Assembly (NCBI GenBank): GCA_038326995.1
Contig: JBBQKP010000222.1
Coordinates: 1-5,482 of the forward strand
Origin: JBBQKP01 sp038326995
GTDB taxonomy: Bacteria > Planctomycetota > Phycisphaerae > Tepidisphaerales > Tepidisphaeraceae
Length of the DNA: 5,482 bases
Reading direction: 5' to 3'
Both the position numbers and the translations under genes were made by a program. Shown here one piece after another: positions 1 through 5,482 of the stretch; the stretch's first letter is position 1, and every line of letters begins with the position of its first letter. The notes below the pieces were generated by a model. That model saw only the letters and a program-made list of their open reading frames with translations. It had not been told where the DNA came from and did not search any database.

Positions 1-1911
1 TTGGACGGCGACCTTGGGGCTGATGTTGTTGAGGAGCACGCCGGTCAGGCCGGCATTGGGCGTGACTTGGAAGGCGTTGTGCTGGACGGGGCGTCTGCAG
101 TCGGCGTCGATGAGGAGTGTTTTCTTGCCGGCGAGCGCGAGTGCGGCGGCGAGGTTGGAGGCGAGGGTGGACTTGCCGTCGCCGGGCTGGGGCGATGTGA
201 CGAGGATGAGCTTTGATCGCGTTTCGGGGGCTTCGAAGTAGACGGCGGTGCGGATCATGCGGTAGGCCTCGGCGACGAGGGACTTTGGGGCTACCACCAC
301 TTCAACCCGGTTGCGGGCCAGGCCCGCATCGATGTGCGGAATGACGCCCAGAACGGGCGCATCGACCGCGGCGCGGAGTTCGCCGATCGAATTGAGACGC
401 GGGTCCATCCAGTCTCGCAGAAGTGCCAGGCCCACGCCCGACATGAGCCCTAAAACACCGGCCATCGCGAGGATTTGTGCGGCGACGGGGCTGACGGGGA
501 GTCTGCCGGGCACGGCTTCTTCCATCACGCTGATGGTCAGGTTGCCCACCTCTTCGGTGATGTTGAGTTCCTTCATTCGGCTGTCGAGCAGGTCGTTCAT
601 TTTGTCAGCCCGATCGAGTTGGGTCTGCATCTTTATAAACTCAAGGGCGACGGCGCTTTGGTCCAATGTTTTCTGGCGTTCGTCTTCGAAGCTCTTTCGC
701 AGCGCGGACTCGGACTCACCCAACCATTCCGCTCGTTTCTTCACCGCGCTGGCGAACTGCGATGCGGCTTCGAGTTCGCCTGCCATGGCATCCTGCCGCG
801 CGTTTTCAATTGATTTTTCGAGCAGAGTCACGCGATTATGACCTGTACCCAGAGAGAGCCTGGCCTGTGAAATCTCGGCCTGGAGGTCGGCCACCCGTCT
901 GGCGCGGTCCTGGTCGATCGGATTGATGCCCAGGCTCGTTGTGATGACGGGAAACGCGGTCATCAGATAGCGGACCTGCTGAATGTCCTGACCGGCTTTG
1001 TCGATGGCGGCACTGAGGCGCTGAATGTCGAGGAGTTCGAGCTGGACTTGTGTGAGCGAGTTGCTGATTTCTGAAAGTCGGCTGCTGAATTTGGCCTGAT
1101 TGTTTTGCGTATCGATCTGTACGTCGCCGTGGACGCGTTTGAACGCGATCATTCGGTTGTAGATTTCATCGACCTCGGCTTCGCGTTGTTCTTTTTCCTT
1201 TTGTAGAATTTTCAGCACCTCGGCGGCGGTGGATCGCTTGGATTTGGTCGTGAAAGTGACGTAGCTTTCGACGACGGCATTGACGAAAAGTGCGGCGTCC
1301 TTGGGGTCGGGCGATATGCCGATGATTTCCATAATCTCGGACTTGTCTGAGACTTTGACGTTGAGTGCGCCGCGCAGTGTATTGATCGGAGCGCCGGTGC
1401 CGTCTTTGGGCAAAGTGGCGGCGTTTTCCATGCCGGGAAGGGAAAGTGCGCTGGCGAGGATCTGCGAGGAGAGCATCAACTGCGCCTGCGTCGCAAGGAA
1501 GTTGTTGGATGTGCCGTAGAGTTGCCCTGCGTCGGCGATGATTTTGGGGCCCTGCTGCTGGATGTAGATGCGTGCGACGCTCTGGTACATGCGAGTGGCG
1601 TTGTAGAGGTAGATTGCCCCGCCCGAGAGGGAGAGAATCAGCATGAGCACGATCCACCAGCGGCGTCGCCAGATGGCGCCAAGGAGGTCCATCGAGCCTC
1701 CCGAGGTGTCGTCGGAATCGCCGCCCGGTGAGACGCCGTTCTGGGCGTACATGGCCGGGTTCATCTGAAAGCGTCGGCTCGCGAGCATATCCGACTCGGC
1801 GGACCCGCTTTTCACCGCGACTGCGGGAACGCTGGGAACGGCATTGGGAACGCCATTGGCTGAGGAATGTGGGCTGCCGTTGGATTTGCTGGATAGGTCG
1901 TCGCTTTGCAT
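1..1911 (-). CDS. Wzc-type polysaccharide co-polymerase / BY-kinase (C-terminus cut by window edge)
   Basis: Inner-membrane protein expected to set chain length and drive export of a surface polysaccharide, with a cytoplasmic tyrosine autokinase domain. The minus frame is open for 637 codons from ATG 1911 to base 1, with no stop. Visible in order: a Ser/Gly/Pro-rich, probably disordered N-tail (1-73); TM1 about 86-103 after the basic stretch RRRWW; a Wzz-like periplasmic region (about 104-470) with coiled-coil-prone segments near 228-262, 278-312 and 335-450; a Wzz-type Pro-rich stretch (PGRLPVSP, 468-475) leading into TM2 (about 476-498); an EAYRMIR motif (548-554) matching the ExxRxxR oligomerisation motif; Walker A SPQPGDGKST (573-582, K580); and Walker A' LLIDADCRRP (599-608). 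Walker B and the Tyr-rich tail lie outside the window, so kinase activity cannot be judged. It follows the phosphatase gene by 18 bases. No Shine-Dalgarno precedes ATG 1911; M74 (ATG 1692) has one. Family call firm, exact start less so. Confidence 0.93.
   Translation of the reverse strand, partial: MQSDDLSSKSNGSPHSSANGVPNAVPSVPAVAVKSGSAESDMLASRRFQMNPAMYAQNGVSPGGDSDDTSGGSMDLLGAIWRRRWWIVLMLILSLSGGAIYLYNATRMYQSVARIYIQQQGPKIIADAGQLYGTSNNFLATQAQLMLSSQILASALSLPGMENAATLPKDGTGAPINTLRGALNVKVSDKSEIMEIIGISPDPKDAALFVNAVVESYVTFTTKSKRSTAAEVLKILQKEKEQREAEVDEIYNRMIAFKRVHGDVQIDTQNNQAKFSSRLSEISNSLTQVQLELLDIQRLSAAIDKAGQDIQQVRYLMTAFPVITTSLGINPIDQDRARRVADLQAEISQARLSLGTGHNRVTLLEKSIENARQDAMAGELEAASQFASAVKKRAEWLGESESALRKSFEDERQKTLDQSAVALEFIKMQTQLDRADKMNDLLDSRMKELNITEEVGNLTISVMEEAVPGRLPVSPVAAQILAMAGVLGLMSGVGLALLRDWMDPRLNSIGELRAAVDAPVLGVIPHIDAGLARNRVEVVVAPKSLVAEAYRMIRTAVYFEAPETRSKLILVTSPQPGDGKSTLASNLAAALALAGKKTLLIDADCRRPVQHNAFQVTPNAGLTGVLLNNISPKVAVQ
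1697..1702 (-). promoter_or_regulatory. Shine-Dalgarno-like site before an internal ATG of the kinase gene
   Basis: The minus strand reads GGGAGG followed by CTCG and then ATG at 1692 (M74 of the kinase). The four-base spacer is short but can work. The ATG at 1911 has no such site. A start here would remove the 73-residue low-complexity tail and leave TM1 about 12 residues from the N-terminus. The site could be a coincidence of Ser-Gly-Gly-Ser codons. Confidence 0.25.
1825..1852. repeat. Short imperfect GGGAACG direct repeat coding for Val-Pro units
   Basis: GGGAACG occurs three times on the plus strand (1825-1831, 1834-1840, 1846-1852), with periods of nine and twelve bases. On the coding strand it gives the Val-Pro-rich part of the kinase N-tail (VPNAVPSVP, residues 21-29). 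The periods are multiples of three, so copy changes would keep the frame. It is a small coding repeat, not a mobile or regulatory element. Confidence 0.4.
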
Positions 1912-1929
1912 GGTTGAACTATTGTTGAT

Positions 1930-2838
1930 TTACCGCGATTGAAGCACTTGCGAATTTGACGCGAGCCCTAGGGAGAAAGGGGCCTTGGGCATTGGGGGTT
2001 CTGAGTGAGGAACGACCAGCCTGGGGTTGTCGATCAGGAGTTGTCGTACGACATGTTGGCCGAATGTATCACGAATGAGGTCGGCGGCGGCGCGAATCTG
2101 CGGCCCGCGTCGGCCGAGCGTGGTCGCATTGTGGGCGTCGGACGCGATGAAGTGAACGCCGCCCGACTGAATCAGCTCCAGTGCGAGCTTTTGAACAGTT
2201 CGGCCGTATTCACCAACGATGCTTCCGGCGTTGACTTGAAACATGACCTGATGGTCTGACCATTCGCGTAGGAAGCCGGGGTTGGTCTGCAACGCGGTAT
2301 AGCGCTCGGGATGCGCGAGAATCACACCGAGACCTGTGGAGTGAAGTCGTTCGACGATGCCGCGAGCGGGGATCGTGGTGTCGAACGGCAATTCAATGAG
2401 GACAAATCGATGCTCATCGCAGAGCGTCAGCGCCAGGCCGGTGTCGAGGGCTTCGATGATGTCGGGGGAGACGCGGACTTCGCCGCCCGCGTGGACAGTA
2501 AGATCGATGCCGCGTCGAGTGAGTTCGCTATTGAGCTGACGCACGAGCAATCGAACTGAATTCGCGTGCGTGCCCTTCTCGTTCGGCGAGGCGGGCTGAG
2601 CGTGGTCGTCGGGGTTGAGCTGGTGAGGCGTGGCGATGACGTGGGATACGTTTTGACGAGCGAGATCGGCGCACAAAACGATAGATTCTTCGAGCGTTGC
2701 CGGGCCGTCGTCGATGCCGGGCAAGACGTGGCTGTGGATGTCGATATAGCCATCTGAAGTTCGCGAGACCGACGTTTCAACGGGATCGATAGATTTGTCG
2801 GCTTTCATCGCGTAAGGCCGATGCGGGAGCGTGGTCAC
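1930..2838 (-). CDS. PHP-fold protein-tyrosine phosphatase, CpsB/CapC/YwqE family
   Basis: Metal-dependent phosphatase expected to remove phosphate from the C-terminal tyrosines of the BY-kinase encoded just downstream. With the GTG start at 2838 it has 302 residues, slightly longer than the usual 240-260. Family motifs run in order: DIHSHVLPGIDDG (33-45), ATPH (69-72), GGE (118-120), ELP (149-151), LAHPERY (174-180), QVNAGS (201-206) and SDAHN (233-237). By family knowledge the metal ligands would be H35, H37, H72, E120, H176, D234 and H236; all are present, so the enzyme looks intact. There is no signal peptide, which fits a cytoplasmic enzyme. The GTG overlaps the upstream stop as GTGA and has an AGGGGG six bases before it. 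An ATG at 2808 (292 residues) is the alternative; it lacks a clear ribosome-binding site. Most relatives begin almost directly at DIHSH, so the roughly 30-residue leader is unusual. An open frame up to ATG 2934 only reads back into the ligase gene. The stop is TAA. Function confident, start moderately so. Confidence 0.95.
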   Translation of the reverse strand: MTTLPHRPYAMKADKSIDPVETSVSRTSDGYIDIHSHVLPGIDDGPATLEESIVLCADLARQNVSHVIATPHQLNPDDHAQPASPNEKGTHANSVRLLVRQLNSELTRRGIDLTVHAGGEVRVSPDIIEALDTGLALTLCDEHRFVLIELPFDTTIPARGIVERLHSTGLGVILAHPERYTALQTNPGFLREWSDHQVMFQVNAGSIVGEYGRTVQKLALELIQSGGVHFIASDAHNATTLGRRGPQIRAAADLIRDTFGQHVVRQLLIDNPRLVVPHSEPPMPKAPFSLGLASNSQVLQSR

Positions 2839-5456
2839 TTTACGCCCCCTGGGGCAGGTGTTGTTGTCGGGATGGGTCGGGATCGGCCGAGCTTGGGCGT
2901 GATGTCGGAGAGAAGTTGACGGGGTTCTGCCCACACCGGTCGGACCTGCATGCAGAGTTCGAGTTCGCGAGCGGCCGCGTCTACGCGCCCCACGCTCACG
3001 AGCATTCTTGCCAATTCCAGTCGCACGTCTGCGTTGGGCCCATCGACGTAGAGGAACTTACGATAAAGCTGCTCTGCCGCACCGTGATCGCCCTGCTGCG
3101 CTGCAGAACGTGCCAGCGCGAGCCAAGTCTGGCCGTCATCTTGATCGCTGGCGGCGCGTTCGCGCAGGAGCTCGATCGAACGGGCCCGCGCGATCGATGC
3201 ATCATCTGTCTTTCCAAATTCTTCGTAGACAATGGCGAGTGCCTGGAGGCGTTCGTACGAATCGCTCGCCGAGGCTTGCACGAAATTTTGGTAGTCGTGT
3301 TGATTGTCGTTTTGATGACTGGCAGTTTGATGATTGCTTTGAGTAAGGAGCAGTATTGCGAGCGGCGCGAACTCGCCGCCAAGAGAGAGATATCGCCCGG
3401 CCAACGTTTCGATATCAGGGACCACTGCCGATGCACTGACTTGGTCGCGATTAACTTCACCGCCAATCACTTCACCGTTTAGTTTCTGTCGAATGAGTTC
3501 GAAGCACGACCAAGTGTCGGTGGGGTTCAATTTCCACGCGCGTTCGACGGCGGCGATGCGGTCTCGTTTTTGATCTTTGTCGTCGACGGCTTTGGCAGAC
3601 CACACGAGCACCTCGGCCTCGAGCCGGGCCGACATCGCGTGCGTGGGGGCGATCATTCTGCCGCGCTTGATTTCGTCTAGAAGACGTGAAGCATCGGCGA
3701 CACTCTGCGGATCGAGCGTGCCGAATTCATCGCGGGTGGATTGACGCCGAATGAGTTCCCATCGAATCGAGTTGAGTCGATAGGCGGCATTGATGTCGCT
3801 CGGATTTTGCCGTACTTCCCCGCCCGCGGAAATCAGCATCTGCCGATATCCCTCGGGCGACGCGTTCCAGCTAACGGTGTCGAAGCGGTCGGCCGCGAGT
3901 GCCACGGACCATCTGTATGACTCGGCAGACGCGGCGCTGAACGACGCGGGGATCAGCCAGGCGGCAAGCATAACCAGCGGCACGGTTCCAATCACGACGG
4001 CGGAGCTGCGCGTCGACAGGCTCCAGACGGTGTCGGGGATTTTTATCTTTTCGCTCGACGACTCGGCCTCATTACGCCTTGGCCAGCGTGCGATCGCGAT
4101 GATTCCGCCGCACACCATCGCCGCCAGCATCGTGTTTGCAGGCAAATGCGATGCGAAATCGGTGATCGAGTGCACGAGCATCGCGACCAGCGCGGCGGCG
4201 AAGCCGATCATCAGCAGGCCCTCGCTCGATCGCGAATTGTGCAGCCTGATTGCGATCAATCGAACGAGCATCAGGAGGAACACAACAAAGATCAGGCCGC
4301 CCGCAAGGCCCGTCTCTTCGAGCAATTGAATGTATTGGTTTTCGACGTGTGAAGCGCTGACGGCCGGGACGTTGCTCGTATCAAAGACCGGAAAAACGCT
4401 GGCGTGCGCACCCAGGCCTACGCCGAAAATGGGGAACGCCCAGAACGCCGACATCGCGTCGCTCCAGACCTGCGGGCGGCCTGTCCAGGTCGGGTCGTCG
4501 ATGACTTTGCCGAAACGTAAAAAGACGAAATCCAGAGCCAGAACCAGAACAATCGAGCTGGCGAGTAATACGACAGGAATGAATAACCATGCCCCACCGG
4601 GAATGGTCGGCTGTCGCCACATCAGAATTAGTGCGACGCCGACCGCCGCGATGATGCTAAGCATTCCTGATCGACTTCCCGACAGAAAGATGCTCGCAAT
4701 CGCAATGCAGGAAACGACGATCAGAAACCCGATCAACTTGCCCTGGGGGCGCTCAAACACATCCACTGCTCGGCGGCCGGTGAGAGGTCTGCCCTGCAAC
4801 TGACTCACTGTATTTGACAGGACAAGACCCAGACACAAGCACGCGCACACGTTTACGAAAAAACTGTAGTGATTGTAATGCACGAACGGCCCGCCGCGCG
4901 CACCCGCGGAACTTACCGGCCCGACCCATAGGACATTGCGACTTTGCGTCAGGACCATGAGAAGCTGAATCAAAACCACAATCGCCAGCACGATCGAAAT
5001 AGAAACCAGCGCCACACGCATGAGCCGGGGCGTGCGGAAAATCTGCACGGCAAACAGGAAAACCACCACGCCGATGAGCAGCACGTTGAGCTGACCGGCC
5101 GAGAGCGCACGATCCAGACTGAGTGTCACGGACGGCGGCACTGCGGGTAGCAACTGTTCGTACATCAGCAGATTCGCCGGTGCGATGAGTCCAAGGATGG
5201 ACGCAGGCAGCGGCGTGATCTGCAGCAGGACGAGTGCGATATAGGCCAGAGGCAAGACGAAGATGGGAGATGCGACAAACGTGCGTTCGCCTCTGGCGCG
5301 AACTCGATCCAGGCACAGGAAGGACCAGAGCACGAACATCGCGAGCGTGATGTATTTGAAGCTCCAGGCTTCGACGGTGCCGAACATCATGGCGGCAAAA
5401 CCGATGACGGCGGGCAGCGCGATCGCCAGGGAAAGCTCCGCGGGCGATTCGTCCAT
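2835..5456 (-). CDS. O-antigen ligase/polymerase (Wzy_C, WaaL-like) with C-terminal TPR-like domain
   Basis: Polytopic inner-membrane protein of 873 residues, expected to polymerise or transfer undecaprenyl-linked glycan on the periplasmic side. I count about 13 hydrophobic helices: 10-28, 34-50, 64-82, 123-139, 145-170, 196-215, 240-259, 264-280, 289-312, 385-404, 413-431, 440-457 and 484-504. Wzy_C-type signatures are GGPFVHYNHYSFF (188-200), SGSRSGML (259-266), GRPQVW (326-331), PIFGVGLGAH (342-351), SHVENQYIQLLEETGLAGG (369-387) and HSITDFASHLPAN (429-441). R327 and H370, in the large loop after helix 9, are the likely catalytic pair by WaaL analogy. Residues 505-873 are soluble, with TPR-like helices at 732-766 and 774-841 and weaker ones near 555-570 and 630-645. 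A Q/N/H-rich linker spans 706-727. Length well exceeds a plain WaaL (about 400). Polymerase, O-antigen ligase and protein O-oligosaccharyltransferase share this fold and cannot be separated from sequence alone. The frame stays open to the right edge, but has no ATG, GTG or TTG beyond 5456. Confidence 0.9.
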   Translation of the reverse strand: MDESPAELSLAIALPAVIGFAAMMFGTVEAWSFKYITLAMFVLWSFLCLDRVRARGERTFVASPIFVLPLAYIALVLLQITPLPASILGLIAPANLLMYEQLLPAVPPSVTLSLDRALSAGQLNVLLIGVVVFLFAVQIFRTPRLMRVALVSISIVLAIVVLIQLLMVLTQSRNVLWVGPVSSAGARGGPFVHYNHYSFFVNVCACLCLGLVLSNTVSQLQGRPLTGRRAVDVFERPQGKLIGFLIVVSCIAIASIFLSGSRSGMLSIIAAVGVALILMWRQPTIPGGAWLFIPVVLLASSIVLVLALDFVFLRFGKVIDDPTWTGRPQVWSDAMSAFWAFPIFGVGLGAHASVFPVFDTSNVPAVSASHVENQYIQLLEETGLAGGLIFVVFLLMLVRLIAIRLHNSRSSEGLLMIGFAAALVAMLVHSITDFASHLPANTMLAAMVCGGIIAIARWPRRNEAESSSEKIKIPDTVWSLSTRSSAVVIGTVPLVMLAAWLIPASFSAASAESYRWSVALAADRFDTVSWNASPEGYRQMLISAGGEVRQNPSDINAAYRLNSIRWELIRRQSTRDEFGTLDPQSVADASRLLDEIKRGRMIAPTHAMSARLEAEVLVWSAKAVDDKDQKRDRIAAVERAWKLNPTDTWSCFELIRQKLNGEVIGGEVNRDQVSASAVVPDIETLAGRYLSLGGEFAPLAILLLTQSNHQTASHQNDNQHDYQNFVQASASDSYERLQALAIVYEEFGKTDDASIARARSIELLRERAASDQDDGQTWLALARSAAQQGDHGAAEQLYRKFLYVDGPNADVRLELARMLVSVGRVDAAARELELCMQVRPVWAEPRQLLSDITPKLGRSRPIPTTTPAPGGVK
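2845..2850 (-). promoter_or_regulatory. Ribosome-binding site for the PHP phosphatase gene
   Basis: On the minus strand, AGGGGG lies six bases upstream of GTG 2838, inside the last codons of the ligase gene. It differs from AGGAGG at one base and is well spaced. It favours the GTG start with the four-base GTGA overlap over ATG 2808, and suggests translational coupling of ligase and phosphatase. Confidence 0.5.
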
Positions 5457-5482
5457 CAGACCCGTCGCGCGGACGTGCCGAC
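5456..5482 (-). CDS. Possible C-terminal tail of an upstream gene
   Basis: One minus-strand frame is open from the right edge and ends in TGA at 5458-5456, giving a tail of VGTSARRV. The final A of this stop is the first base of the ligase ATG (TGATG, one-base overlap), an arrangement common inside operons. The tight spacing in the rest of the window makes an upstream co-transcribed gene likely. Eight codons cannot identify a product, and a chance stop is possible. Confidence 0.3.
   Translation of the reverse strand, partial: VGTSARRV

Noticed and set aside
311..841. Plus-strand open frame of 176 codons opposite the kinase gene
   Set aside because: It is antisense to the periplasmic and TM2 coding region of a clear Wzc-type protein. 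Its translation is Ser/Arg-rich with no recognisable domain, as expected from the complement of a GC-rich gene.
1166..1657. Minus-strand frame of 163 codons overlapping the kinase gene
   Set aside because: It is an alternative reading frame of the kinase gene with an Arg/His-rich product. The kinase frame continues through it with TM1 and Wzz-like sequence.
1..1911. ParA/MinD-type partition ATPase as an alternative reading of the P-loop at 166-195
   Set aside because: The P-loop follows a two-TM Wzz-like region with a Pro-rich TM2 stretch, and is accompanied by the EAYRMIR and DADxRRP motifs, which together mark the BY-kinase family.
1912..1929. Possible promoter or terminator in the gap between phosphatase and kinase genes
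   Set aside because: Only 18 bases, with no inverted repeat or T-run and no room for -35/-10 boxes. It is an ordinary short operon spacer.
2916..3482. Plus-strand open frame of 188 codons opposite the TPR-like tail
   Set aside because: It is a Cys/Arg-rich translation with no family motif and no upstream ribosome-binding site, and lies wholly inside the ligase gene on the other strand.
3790..4803. Two consecutive plus-strand open frames (179 and 157 codons) opposite the ligase core
   Set aside because: Both lie antisense to well-conserved Wzy_C motifs and show no domain of their own. They are shadows of the minus-strand gene.
4753..5316. Minus-strand frame of 187 codons overlapping the ligase gene
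   Set aside because: It is an Arg/Ala/His-rich out-of-frame translation. The true frame here encodes the first transmembrane helices of the ligase/polymerase.

Overview
The window is a compact, single-direction piece of a cell-surface polysaccharide (exopolysaccharide, capsule or O-antigen type) assembly locus. Every supported gene is on the minus strand, so transcription runs from high to low coordinates. The genes abut or overlap, with only one 18-base gap between neighbours, and I see no promoter, terminator, RNA gene, insertion sequence or CRISPR array.

In transcription order: (i) a possible last few codons of an upstream gene at the right edge (5456-5482), whose TGA overlaps the next ATG by one base; (ii) 2835-5456, an 873-residue polytopic membrane protein with an O-antigen ligase/polymerase (Wzy_C / WaaL-like) core and a roughly 370-residue C-terminal tail with TPR-like repeats; (iii) 1930-2838, a CpsB/CapC/YwqE-family PHP-fold protein-tyrosine phosphatase that starts at a GTG overlapping the previous stop (GTGA); (iv) 1-1911, a Wzc-type polysaccharide co-polymerase fused to a bacterial tyrosine (BY) kinase. 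The kinase is cut by the left edge just after its Walker A' motif.

The genes fit one job. The ligase/polymerase would join or transfer lipid-linked glycan at the outer face of the inner membrane. The Wzz/Wzc-like protein would control chain length and export, with its kinase autophosphorylating C-terminal tyrosines. The PHP phosphatase would reverse that phosphorylation. This is the Wzx/Wzy-dependent scheme; the flippase, glycosyltransferases and outer-membrane export protein are not in view.

Organism: the sequence is moderately GC-rich by eye. A single-chain Wzc-type kinase suggests a Gram-negative-type envelope. A PHP phosphatase in place of a Wzb-type phosphatase, the ligase-TPR architecture and the weak ribosome-binding sites would suit Planctomycetota or a similar environmental lineage. 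That placement is inference from gene style, not proof.

I see no undescribed system here. The items most worth a second look are the ligase-TPR fusion with its predicted periplasmic tail, the mixed Gram-negative/Gram-positive kinase-phosphatase pairing, and the uncertain kinase start.
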